Part shown: positions 1 through 7,083 of the stretch, piece after piece
Layout: the number at the start of each line of letters is the position of its first letter
How positions within the stretch are numbered: position 1 is the first letter of the stretch
Assembly (NCBI GenBank): GCA_045106875.1
Contig: JBGCFK010000284.1
Coordinates: forward strand, 1 to 12,307
Reading direction: 5' to 3'
Length of the DNA stretch: 12,307 nt
Origin: Thermohalobaculum sp045106875
GTDB lineage: Bacteria; Pseudomonadota; Alphaproteobacteria; Rhodobacterales; Rhodobacteraceae
Notes under the pieces: generated by a model
Told to the model about the DNA's origin: nothing
The model's database searches: none
The model's input: only the letters and a program-made list of their open reading frames with translations
Translations under genes and position numbers: made by a program

Positions 1-90
1 CGGCCAGCTTCTCCCGTCTGGGTTTTCGCTGGTGGCGTCCTCTTCCTCGGTGCCCTCGCCTGGACTGCCTGGGATATTATGGGCCTTTGA
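1..90 (+). CDS. C-terminal end of an unidentified membrane protein (partial)
   Basis: Frame 1 is open from the first base of the window and stops at TGA 88-90. It encodes 29 residues, mostly hydrophobic, including VWVFAGGVLFLGALAW, which looks like a terminal transmembrane helix, and ends WDIMGL. The stop lies one base before the ATG of the TfoX-like gene, which suggests an operon with translational coupling. The family cannot be named from so short a piece. An alternative ORF starting at 32 in another frame is only an upstream extension of the TfoX-like reading frame and is less likely to be translated there. Confidence 0.6.
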   Translation, partial: RPASPVWVFAGGVLFLGALAWTAWDIMGL

Positions 91-91
91 A

Positions 92-589
92 ATGGCGCTC
101 TCTGCCGAACTACGTGAGCACATCCGCGACCTTTTTACAGATCTCGGCCCTATTCAGATCCGGCGCATGTTCGGCGGTGCCGGCGTCTATCTGGACAATG
201 CCTGCTTCGCACTGGTCATCGACGATGAGATATACATGCGCGGCGATGAGACCCTTGCCGCCGAATTCGAGGACGCGGGCGCCGAACGCTGGATCTACGA
301 TAACGAACGCCGTGGGCCAGTAACTATGCCCTATTGGCGTTTGCCGGATTCGGCTCAGGACGACCCGGAAGAAGCCGCCTTCTGGGCGCGAAAGTCTCTT
401 GGGCCAGCACAAGATGCAGCCGCAAAAAAAAACCGCTGCCAAGGCACGCAAAGCCGCACGCAAAGTTGGCTGACACGACGCCGCGAGACGGCGCTTGCCG
501 CCCTGCCCGTCCTGACTATGGTGCGCCCGAACAACCTCGGGAGAACACAATGGCACGACGCATGCTTGCCGCCGGCAATTGGAAGATGA
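92..589 (+). CDS. TfoX/Sxy N-terminal-domain protein, C-terminus apparently frameshifted
   Basis: Residues 1-105 match the TfoX N-terminal domain. The start MALSAELREHIRDL is followed by the hallmark RRMFGGAGVYLDN (about 24-36), then FALVIDDEIYMRGDE, then a MPYWRLPD segment and EEAAFWARKSLG. The family includes the competence regulator Sxy/TfoX, but these short alphaproteobacterial single-domain proteins have no proven role. ATG 92 is preferred because the family begins there and it sits directly behind the previous stop; an in-frame start at 32 would lie inside the upstream gene. As read, the frame runs to 589 and overlaps tpiA by 40 bp, with an implausible tail rich in Arg, Trp and Cys. Removing one A from the A9 run at 424-432 gives the basic tail KKTAAKARKAARKVG and a stop at 471-473, a 126-residue protein of normal family form. 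The true gene is probably 92-473, with either a base-call error or a real frameshift. Confidence 0.8.
   Translation: MALSAELREHIRDLFTDLGPIQIRRMFGGAGVYLDNACFALVIDDEIYMRGDETLAAEFEDAGAERWIYDNERRGPVTMPYWRLPDSAQDDPEEAAFWARKSLGPAQDAAAKKNRCQGTQSRTQSWLTRRRETALAALPVLTMVRPNNLGRTQWHDACLPPAIGR
424..432 (+). other. A9 homopolymer at the frame break of the TfoX-like gene
   Basis: Nine consecutive A residues lie in the 3' part of the TfoX-like gene. Upstream the family-like frame is frame 2; downstream the family-like basic tail is in frame 0 and ends at 471-473. One A too many explains the break. Such runs are common sites of sequencing error, phase variation and polymerase slippage, and the sequence alone cannot tell these apart. 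Confidence 0.65.
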
Positions 590-1305
590 ACGGCTTTGCC
601 GCGTCCTCCGCGATCATGACTGAAATGACTGACGGCATGGGCCAGCCAGATTGTGACGTGCTTATCTGTCCGCCTGCTACCCTGTTGGCCGCGCTGTCAG
701 ATCAGGCAGCAGGCACTCCATTGGCAATTGGCGGGCAGGATTGCCATTCAAATACATCAGGCGCCCATACTGGCGACATCTCGGCAGAAATGCTGGCCGA
801 CGCAGGCGCCACCGCCGTAATCGTTGGTCACTCCGAGCGACGTACGGACCACGGCGAGACTGACGCTCAGGTGCATGCCAAGGCCGAGGCCGCTTGGCGC
901 GCGGGGCTTCAAGCCATCATTTGTGTGGGCGAGACCGAAGGCGAAAGGGATGCAGGCAAGGCAACCACAATAGTGACAGGCCAGCTTTCGGCGTCCGTCC
1001 CAAATGGTGCGACACCCGAGAACACCGTTGTCGCCTACGAGCCAGTCTGGGCCATCGGAACAGGTCGTACGCCCTCGATTGAAGATATCAACGATATGCA
1101 CGCCGCGATGCGATCAGCCCTTGGCGCACGCTTTGGCGCAGCTTCTGACAGGATGAGGCTGCTGTATGGAGGGTCGGTCAAGCCCGGCAACGCGGTCGAG
1201 ATCTTTGCGATCGAGGATGTCGACGGTGCCCTTGTTGGCGGCGCAAGCCTGAAGGCAGCGGATTTTCTGCCCATCGTAGCGGCGGCCTCTGCGGCCACCG
1301 CGTGA
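550..1305 (+). CDS. tpiA: triosephosphate isomerase
   Basis: This 251-residue protein has the usual length and full motif set of triosephosphate isomerase, the cytosolic TIM-barrel enzyme that interconverts dihydroxyacetone phosphate and glyceraldehyde 3-phosphate in glycolysis and gluconeogenesis. AGNWKMNG gives Asn10 and Lys12. VIVGHSERR gives the catalytic His94. AYEPVWAIGTG gives the catalytic base Glu164 and the flexible loop 6 lid. YGGSV (206-210) and GALVGGASL (226-234) form the phosphate-binding loops. ATG 550 is chosen because MARRMLAAGNWKMN is the normal N-terminus and GGGAG at 539-543 is a plausible ribosome binding site. The frame stays open upstream to 334, but that part is a shadow of the TfoX-like gene. 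It converges on the minus-strand gene ending at 1321, leaving only 15 bp and no clear terminator. Confidence 0.97.
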   Translation: MARRMLAAGNWKMNGFAASSAIMTEMTDGMGQPDCDVLICPPATLLAALSDQAAGTPLAIGGQDCHSNTSGAHTGDISAEMLADAGATAVIVGHSERRTDHGETDAQVHAKAEAAWRAGLQAIICVGETEGERDAGKATTIVTGQLSASVPNGATPENTVVAYEPVWAIGTGRTPSIEDINDMHAAMRSALGARFGAASDRMRLLYGGSVKPGNAVEIFAIEDVDGALVGGASLKAADFLPIVAAASAATA

Positions 1306-1320
1306 GTGTCATAGACGGGT

Positions 1321-2082
1321 CTAGCCCATCAGGGTCTTGGCCTGACCTGTCCAATCGTCGCGGAAGCAGCGACCCTTGAACGCCGTCAAGTTGTTGTCGA
1401 TCCAAGTCAGATCTGCTTTCGAAAACGCGGAGATCTGGCCGAACTGATATACGCCCAGCGTGTTCAGCTCTTTCTCCAACCCGGGACCTACGCCCTTGAT
1501 CAGCTTCAGGTCATCTACCTTTGCAGGCTTTTCGGCGAACAGGCTGGCAGGCTTGCCATCTTTAGCTTTTCCCGCAGCTTTGGCAGGACCCTTTGATACG
1601 GCTGTAGCAGGTGCTTTCTCGGTTTTGGCTTTCACCGCAACTTTTTCGGCCTTGGGCGCTGCAACCTTCTTCGCCGCCACTTTCGAAGCTGCAGCTTTCG
1701 TCGCAGGTGCAGCTTTCGTCGAAACGGGCTTGGGAGCCTCTGTCCTGACCGCTGCTGGCTTTGGTGCGGTCGTCTTCTGCATTGCAGGCTTCGCAGGCGC
1801 CGCCGGAGTTTTCGCAGCAGTAGCTTCAGGCTTCTTCGGAGAGACCGGTTTGACCGTGCGCTTCGCGGGAGTGGCCTGAGCATCATTGGTGAACGGCATC
1901 ATGGCCTGCATGCCTGGCATCATTTTATCCATTCCCGGCATCATCTTGTCCATTCCCGGGACTGCATCCCCGAAACGCCATTTCACACCAAAAAGCGGTG
2001 CTGTGGGAAAGAAGCTGATCCAGTATTCAAAAGCCTCGCGGCCGGGCTTCATCATGTCTTCCAACGGGTCCTGCTTGGACAT
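1321..2082 (-). CDS. Met-rich repeat / Ala-Lys-Pro linker / helix-hairpin-helix protein of unknown function
   Basis: The protein has 253 residues in three parts. Residues 1-64 hold an aromatic segment (FEYWISFFPTAPLFGVKWRF) and three seven-residue PGM(D/Q)(K/A)MM repeats at 42-62. Residues about 65-182 are a low-complexity Ala/Lys/Pro linker resembling histone H1-like tails. Residues about 188-253 contain DDLKLIKGVGPGLEKELNTLG followed by FKGRCFRDDW. This is a helix-hairpin-helix domain like the C-terminal extension found on NuoE and some other Rhodobacteraceae proteins. The cellular role is unknown. An AKP tail plus HhH suggests nucleic-acid contact, and by analogy to PhaF-type granule proteins it could be phasin-like, but this is inference. 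ATG 2082 is chosen for GAGG about 10 bases upstream; the open frame continues to 2538 only because it lies antisense to gluQ. Confidence 0.8.
   Translation of the reverse strand: MSKQDPLEDMMKPGREAFEYWISFFPTAPLFGVKWRFGDAVPGMDKMMPGMDKMMPGMQAMMPFTNDAQATPAKRTVKPVSPKKPEATAAKTPAAPAKPAMQKTTAPKPAAVRTEAPKPVSTKAAPATKAAASKVAAKKVAAPKAEKVAVKAKTEKAPATAVSKGPAKAAGKAKDGKPASLFAEKPAKVDDLKLIKGVGPGLEKELNTLGVYQFGQISAFSKADLTWIDNNLTAFKGRCFRDDWTGQAKTLMG
1897..1959 (-). repeat. three tandem 21-bp units encoding PGM(D/Q)(K/A)MM
   Basis: On the minus strand, three consecutive 21-bp units encode PGMDKMM, PGMDKMM and PGMQAMM. The first two differ only at synonymous positions and the third has diverged. The run lies in frame inside the HhH-protein gene (residues 42-62), so copy-number change would keep the frame. 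The methionine density, three per seven residues, is striking. Confidence 0.85.
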
Positions 2083-2115
2083 CACTTGCCTCGTACTTGT
2101 TTTGCGTCTGCGAGC

Positions 2116-2144
2116 GATATACCGCAAAATATTGTGCAGTGCAA
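2116..2144 (-). promoter_or_regulatory. candidate sigma70-like promoter for the HhH-protein gene
   Basis: Read on the minus strand, TTGCAC (2144-2139) and TATATC (2121-2116) are separated by 17 bases, and the -10-like box ends 33 bases before ATG 2082. Each box matches the consensus only partly (three and four of six). The spacing and position in a 120-bp divergent intergenic region support the call; no transcription start can be read from sequence. Confidence 0.35.
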
Positions 2145-2147
2145 CAA
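2132..2147. promoter_or_regulatory. TGCA-containing near-palindrome, candidate operator
   Basis: TTGTGCAGTGCAACAA is a near-perfect inverted repeat: TTGTGCA, central G, then TGCA(A)CAA with one extra A in the right arm. It covers the candidate -35 box of the minus-strand gene and lies between two divergent start codons. Alphaproteobacterial PhaR regulators of polyhydroxyalkanoate granule genes bind TGC/GCA-type repeats, so it could be such a site. That link is speculative. Confidence 0.3.
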
Positions 2148-2202
2148 TTGGCGTTTGCGTAATCCCTTCCCTTGCCAAGCAAGCTGACGCACAACAGCAA
2201 CC

Positions 2203-3081
2203 ATGCACAATCAGCGATTTGCCCCCAGCCCGACGGGCCCACTGCACCTTGGCCATGCCTTCTCCGCATGGCTTGGTTGGTCCCGCGCCCGCGCCGTTGG
2301 TGGACAGTTTCTTCTGAGGTTGGAAGATCTCGATACCACCCGTGTACGGCAAGAGTGGACAGCGCTGATCAAGGAAGACCTGCGCTGGCTTGGGCTGAAC
2401 TGGGACGGACCTGTGCTGGAGCAGAGCACCCGTCTCGATGCATACGAACGGGCATTGGCCCAACTCGCCCGGCAGGGCCTCGTCTATGCCTGCAACTGCA
2501 CACGCAGTGACATCAAGGACGCCATTGCCGCGCCGCAAGAGGGGGGCGAGCCGCTCATGGGACCTGACGGGTTCATCTATCCCGGAACCTGTCGGAACGC
2601 ATCACATACACAAGACGCCGGGTCTGCACTTCGGCTGGACATGGCCAAGGCAATTGGCATCCTAGAACCGGAAAGCTCGCTCTTATTCTCAGAGCAAGGA
2701 TCAGGCCCAGACGGCGAGACTGGCGATATCCGCATCCAGCCACATTCCCTGATCGCAGAGACTGGGGATATCGTGCTTCGTCGCCGTGACAGTGCTCCTG
2801 CCTACCATCTTGCGGTCGTCGTAGACGATGCTCACCAGGGCGTCACACATGTAACCCGCGGCGAGGACCTCTTCTCGGCAACGCCTGTGCAACGTCTGCT
2901 GCAGACTCTGCTTGGTTTGCCCACACCTGCATATAACCATCATCGCCTGATACGAGACGATGCAGGCAAGCGGCTTGCAAAGCGTCACGATGCCCAGTCC
3001 ATCGCGACCTACCGCAAATCCGGCCTCAGCGCTGCAGATGTTCGCTCACTGGCGGGCATCATTTGTCCTGACCCGCGATGA
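2203..3081 (+). CDS. gluQ: glutamyl-queuosine tRNA(Asp) synthetase
   Basis: This 292-residue protein is a truncated glutamyl-tRNA synthetase paralogue lacking the anticodon-binding domain, the normal form of GluQ-RS. The enzyme activates glutamate with ATP and attaches it to queuosine-34 of tRNA(Asp). FAPSPTGPLHLGHAFSAW at 6-23 carries the HIGH motif as HLGH (15-18). LRLEDLDTTR follows. CNC (97-99) with Y126 and C130 in FIYPGTC gives the C-x-C-x26-Y-x3-C zinc site. YHLAVVVDDA and VTRGEDL line the active site, and KRLAKR (256-261) replaces KMSKS. The start MHNQRFAPSPTG fits the family, although no strong ribosome binding site is visible. Its 3' end overlaps the convergent AsmA-like gene by 23 bp. 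Confidence 0.95.
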   Translation: MHNQRFAPSPTGPLHLGHAFSAWLGWSRARAVGGQFLLRLEDLDTTRVRQEWTALIKEDLRWLGLNWDGPVLEQSTRLDAYERALAQLARQGLVYACNCTRSDIKDAIAAPQEGGEPLMGPDGFIYPGTCRNASHTQDAGSALRLDMAKAIGILEPESSLLFSEQGSGPDGETGDIRIQPHSLIAETGDIVLRRRDSAPAYHLAVVVDDAHQGVTHVTRGEDLFSATPVQRLLQTLLGLPTPAYNHHRLIRDDAGKRLAKRHDAQSIATYRKSGLSAADVRSLAGIICPDPR

Positions 3082-6000
3082 TCCGAGACTGGAAATTCGC
3101 GGCCGGAGGGCGGTTTCCACCACTGAAAATGCTGCGCAGAAACCCAGGCGCCAAAAGCGACAATGGATTTACACTGAGATCCGGGTCGCGAGCAGGTCCA
3201 CGCAGCGTAAAAGTCATGGCAAGAATGCCCTCGCCCTCGCCGCCAGATAATATTTTGCCCAATACCGGGATCTCATTCAGCGCCCCTGTCAGCGCATATG
3301 CTGGCGACAATACGCCTGACAGGTCCAACGCCTCCGTTTCCTCATCCAGTGTGCCGCTGACCTTGAGCGCCAGTACCGGGCTGGTCGCGATGGCGTCGCT
3401 CAATGTCAGGATACCGTCATCATATACAAACGGGATCCAGATCTTGCGAAAACCCAGCCCCGAGCGCGTGACCTGTTGCTGCGCATCATCCAGGCCGCCC
3501 TGACGCAAAACGGTGCTGAACGTGGATTCCGACCGAACTGTAATGTCATCGATGCGTGCGCTGCCCTGAAGATCCGGCCCATCGCCGCGGCCGATCCGAG
3601 CTTCAACGAGAAGTTTGCCACCTTTGGCGCCCCGGTAGAGATCTGCAGCTTCAAGGGCTCTGCCTGCATCGGGGCTAGAAAGAGTGACCCTGCCCCCACC
3701 TTCAGGGGGGCGGTTGAGTTGTACTGCCAGCGCCGCCTGCCCGGCAAGATCGCCTGTAATTTCTGCACCCAGCGCGCCTGCCGCAGTGCGTGTGACTTCG
3801 CCACTGGCAGCTTGCAGCATGATCGTTTCAGTCAGTAGCAGGCTATCCAGATCGAAGGAAAGCCGGATGGGGTCACCAGCTTGCGAGGAATCTGCATCCG
3901 CGTCATCGCCTTCCAGCTGACCAGACAGATCGACCTCTCCACCTGTGAGCCTCACCTCAAGGACACCATCAGATCCCGTGCTAACCTGGCCACGCACATC
4001 CGCCAGTCCAGGCACGACAAGTCGGTCGAGACGTGCCCTGTCGATCCCTCCGGATGTTCCGATTTCCAGAGATCCTTCCGCCACCAACCCGGCGGCCCTG
4101 AAGTCGAACAATTCGACGGATACGGCATCTCCGACTGTGCCCTTCGCAATCAGGCGGCCAACCGTTCCCTGCCGCTTACGCCAATCGATCTCCGCGATCT
4201 CCAGAGCAACCGGCGTCAAGTCAATGTCCAGATCAAAACTGGCATCCGCACCCACGCCCTGCGCGAGATCCAGTTTGAACGGCGCTTGTCCGTCGATGGG
4301 CAGCTCTCCTGCACCCAGCATAGCGAGTAATTTTGGCGAAGTCCGCCCCTGCAGCGCAATCGTGCGGCCCTGATTTCGGCCGCCATAACGCTCCTTCCAG
4401 TCGATTTGAGCAGGTATGCCGTCAAAAGCGACCTTTCCACTCAACTGCAGGGCTTTGGTGTCAGCGGCCAGCTTCAGCCTGTCACCCGTGATCCGTATGG
4501 GGTCTTTCTCGCCAAGCGCAAGATCAAGGGCGAACTTGCGGAACGTGGCCTTCGCGTCTGCGTTGATCTGCTCCAGCAACAGATCTGCTATCAGCGGGAA
4601 TTCAACGACAGTTATGACCTCGGCCGTGCCCGCAGGTTGCCCCAGATCAATACCCAGCTTGCTGACGAGGCTCAGTGGCTTCTGGTCGATCAACGCCAGA
4701 ATCGCTTTTGTTTCGCCTGTTGCCACCAGACGAATATCCGCAGGCGTCTCCTCGCCCCGGAAATCGCGAATCGCCACAATCGAGCCGCCAAGCGCAATGG
4801 GCTTGTGTCCCTTCGGTGTTACCTGGGCCTTGTCGAATTCCAAGTGCAGATCGTGATAGCTCATAGTACCACGACCGTCTGCATTCTGGATCGGGCTCAT
4901 GTTGTCGAGATAGCTTGAGGTCAGGTCTTCAAAGCGAAAATCCAGCGCAAGTTGAGGCTCGCCCGTACCGATCCGGATTTGTGCGAGAAACTCGGGCACG
5001 TTCGCCTTAGAGATATGCTCCGCTACCCAGTCCCGCGCATTCTTCGCTGTCGCCAAAGGCCAGTGCGCAAGCAGGCCCTTGATGTCCATGCCATGCGCCT
5101 CAGCGCGGAGATCCGTGATCCAGCCTTCCTCGCTCTCGACCGCTCTCGCATCCAGCTGGAACACAAGACCATCCGATTCCAGCGAACTGTCCGCGATCTC
5201 GATCACATTGTTATCAAACCCCCAACGAAAATTGATCTGGCCGTCCGAGAATGCGATCGGGTCCGAAAACAGATCAGGCAGCTTTGCATAAATCCGGTCA
5301 AGCGACAGTTGCCCCGCCAGCCCGGACATGTTGCCCTCGGCATCCCGGCGGATCTGCGCCGTCCCGCGCATCGCGGTGTCAAGCGCACGCGACGACAGTA
5401 TGGCCTGCTCCAACATGATCAGATCTTGCTCTGGGTCCATTTCGAAGCGGACTTGGGCGGTTTCAAACTGCCCGTCCTCGCCCCAGCCTTTCATTTGGCC
5501 CTGTTCCGAAACAATTGTGCCAGCCAGGGCCGTGACCTGACCTGTCGGATCAACCGTCGCAGTAGCACGCCCCTCGATCGAGCCTTCAAGCACCGAAAGC
5601 CATGCGAGTCCCGGCATCTGCGCCGCAACGATCGCCGGGTTGATCTCTCCAAAGGAGGCGATCAGGCGCAGGTCCTGCTGGCCCTTGTAGCGCTCGGCGA
5701 CCAGGCGCACGGCAGACGATTGGCCGGGTACGTCAATCACATCCGCCTGCACGACAGCCCGCGCGCCGCCTTCGAAACGCACCAGTTCGAGCTTTGCACC
5801 ACGGCTTTGCCATGCCGCGTCCAGAACGTTGTCTTCATAGGTAAGCATCGCTCCGTCGATCCGGACCGAGCGCAGCGCTTCCAACGATCCCATCGCGGGT
5901 TGATCACCGACCAGCTGGGCAAGAACTGTCTCAAGAACGTTTCCCTCAGTCACACCATCAACCAATTCGGCTTGGCCTGCGGCCAGAGATATGCCCTGCC

Positions 6001-6424
6001 CGTTTCCAACTCGCAGGTGTAGCCGCCCATCCACAGTGCGGGTGAAGGTGACATCAGGTGCCTTGATGGTGATCTTCTCAGGCGACACACGCCCATGCAG
6101 CAGATCCGAAAGACCAAGGGTTGCTGCAACACGTGGCAGACTGAACAGACCGCTGCCATCCGGATCCTTGATGGTCATTTCAGTCAATTGCACAGCCGAG
6201 AGGCCGTCACCTGCCTCCAGATCCACCAGCAAGCCACCGATCTCGACACCATATCCGTCTGTGGCAGCGTTCAGCCGCTCGGATGCCCACTGCCCCAACA
6301 GCGGAAGCTCGAGCGGCCCTTGCATGAGACGTAAATACAGTAGCCCCACGGCAATCACAGCCAACATGGCGAGGCTCAGCAGCAATCGGGTCAGCAAAAG
6401 CACAATCCGTTTGCAAAAGCTCAT
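3059..6424 (-). CDS. large AsmA/YhdP-like membrane-anchored protein (DUF3971/AsmA_2)
   Basis: As annotated the protein has 1121 residues. One N-terminal transmembrane helix (RIVLLLTRLLLSLAMLAVIAVG, within residues 5-26 of this start, in two parts RIVLLLTRLL and LSLAMLAVIAVG) is followed by a long beta-rich periplasmic body with repeated segments. The C-terminus has the AsmA_2 hallmarks: LSGVLSPAYALTGALNEIPV, then GKILSGGEGEGILAMTFTL and VNPLSLLAPGFLRSIFSG. Members of the AsmA/TamB/YhdP group are elongated bridge proteins linked to phospholipid transport to the outer membrane; this exact member is not characterised. The start is uncertain: TTG 6508 and ATG 6481, 6454, 6439 and 6424 are in frame. 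ATG 6424 is preferred for GGA five bases upstream and for placing the helix right at the N-terminus. It overlaps gluQ tail to tail by 23 bp. Confidence 0.88.
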   Translation of the reverse strand: MSFCKRIVLLLTRLLLSLAMLAVIAVGLLYLRLMQGPLELPLLGQWASERLNAATDGYGVEIGGLLVDLEAGDGLSAVQLTEMTIKDPDGSGLFSLPRVAATLGLSDLLHGRVSPEKITIKAPDVTFTRTVDGRLHLRVGNGQGISLAAGQAELVDGVTEGNVLETVLAQLVGDQPAMGSLEALRSVRIDGAMLTYEDNVLDAAWQSRGAKLELVRFEGGARAVVQADVIDVPGQSSAVRLVAERYKGQQDLRLIASFGEINPAIVAAQMPGLAWLSVLEGSIEGRATATVDPTGQVTALAGTIVSEQGQMKGWGEDGQFETAQVRFEMDPEQDLIMLEQAILSSRALDTAMRGTAQIRRDAEGNMSGLAGQLSLDRIYAKLPDLFSDPIAFSDGQINFRWGFDNNVIEIADSSLESDGLVFQLDARAVESEEGWITDLRAEAHGMDIKGLLAHWPLATAKNARDWVAEHISKANVPEFLAQIRIGTGEPQLALDFRFEDLTSSYLDNMSPIQNADGRGTMSYHDLHLEFDKAQVTPKGHKPIALGGSIVAIRDFRGEETPADIRLVATGETKAILALIDQKPLSLVSKLGIDLGQPAGTAEVITVVEFPLIADLLLEQINADAKATFRKFALDLALGEKDPIRITGDRLKLAADTKALQLSGKVAFDGIPAQIDWKERYGGRNQGRTIALQGRTSPKLLAMLGAGELPIDGQAPFKLDLAQGVGADASFDLDIDLTPVALEIAEIDWRKRQGTVGRLIAKGTVGDAVSVELFDFRAAGLVAEGSLEIGTSGGIDRARLDRLVVPGLADVRGQVSTGSDGVLEVRLTGGEVDLSGQLEGDDADADSSQAGDPIRLSFDLDSLLLTETIMLQAASGEVTRTAAGALGAEITGDLAGQAALAVQLNRPPEGGGRVTLSSPDAGRALEAADLYRGAKGGKLLVEARIGRGDGPDLQGSARIDDITVRSESTFSTVLRQGGLDDAQQQVTRSGLGFRKIWIPFVYDDGILTLSDAIATSPVLALKVSGTLDEETEALDLSGVLSPAYALTGALNEIPVLGKILSGGEGEGILAMTFTLRGPARDPDLSVNPLSLLAPGFLRSIFSGGNRPPAANFQSRIIAGQDK

Positions 6425-6615
6425 ACAGTTCCGAGCCATGCCCGAAACTGCCATGGGGAGGGGATTTTGTGTGAACGCCATGTGGGACTGCTCTGCGCCC
6501 CCCTTCAATCAGGGCATGCGCCCTTGCCGGAAGGCGCTCTTACTCTATTTCGGCGATCAAGCAGGGGTGCGCAACCCCCGCGGCAAGCATAAGCTAATGA
6601 CAGGACTATATTTCT

Positions 6616-7083
6616 ATGGCCGAACTTGATGTGGGCGCCCCGGCGCCAAACTTCTCCCTGCCCGCAAACGGTGGAACCGAGGTCGCGCTGGACGACCACA
6701 AGGGGAAGAAAGTAGTGCTTTTCCTCTACCCCAAAGCGGACACATCGGGCTGCACGAAGGAAGCGATCGGCTTCACGGAAGCCAAGGCAGCGTTTGAAGG
6801 CGCAGGCGCGGTCGTTTTGGGTCTCTCCAAGGATCCAGTCGCCAAGCTGGACAAGTTCGTAGCCAAGCACGAACTTGGGATACCACTCCTTTCAGACGAA
6901 GGTTCGGAGACCGTTGAAGCATACGGGGCTTGGGTCGAGAAAAACATGTACGGCAAGAAGTACATGGGCATTGAACGTTCAACATTCCTGATCGACGCAG
7001 ATGGCAAGATTGCGCAGATATGGCGCAAAGTGAAAGTTCCGGGGCATGTGGATGCTGTGCTGGAGGCCGTGCAGGCACTGTGA
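6616..7083 (+). CDS. bcp: thioredoxin-dependent peroxiredoxin, Bcp/PrxQ type
   Basis: The protein has 155 residues, the usual length for Bcp/PrxQ, a cytosolic enzyme that reduces hydrogen peroxide and organic hydroperoxides through a peroxidatic cysteine. APNFSLPANGG is the family N-terminus. LYPKADTSGCTKEA (37-50) holds the P-x3-T-x2-C active site with Cys46, and R121 in GIERSTFLID is the conserved arginine. Cys46 is the only cysteine: the resolving cysteine that E. coli Bcp has five residues later is isoleucine here. This points to a one-Cys mechanism with an external thiol partner. It is divergent from the AsmA-like gene, and its stop overlaps the start of the DUF455 gene, so the two are probably cotranscribed. 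Confidence 0.95.
   Translation: MAELDVGAPAPNFSLPANGGTEVALDDHKGKKVVLFLYPKADTSGCTKEAIGFTEAKAAFEGAGAVVLGLSKDPVAKLDKFVAKHELGIPLLSDEGSETVEAYGAWVEKNMYGKKYMGIERSTFLIDADGKIAQIWRKVKVPGHVDAVLEAVQAL

Noticed and set aside
334..549. N-terminal extension of TpiA
   Set aside because: The family starts at MARRMLAAGNWKMN (550); the upstream frame is an out-of-frame reading of the TfoX-like gene.
2083..2538. 152-residue upstream extension of the minus-strand HhH-protein frame
   Set aside because: It runs antisense through the intergenic region and the conserved GluQ N-terminus. ATG 2082 has a proper ribosome binding site and a natural N-terminus.
4952..6022. 356-residue plus-strand ORF
   Set aside because: It lies entirely antisense to the AsmA-like gene, is rich in Arg, His, Gln and Leu as expected of a GC-rich antisense frame, and shows no domain.
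6425..6508. N-terminal extension of the AsmA-like protein to TTG 6508 or ATG 6481
   Set aside because: The extension has no membrane or domain signal, the most upstream start is TTG without a good ribosome binding site, and the helix-proximal ATG has a better one. Kept only as an alternative.
6564..6578. Hairpin GGGGT-GCGCA-ACCCC upstream of bcp
   Set aside because: Only five base pairs, in a GC-rich intergenic region, with no U-tract or matching operator; not strong enough to call a terminator or regulatory site.
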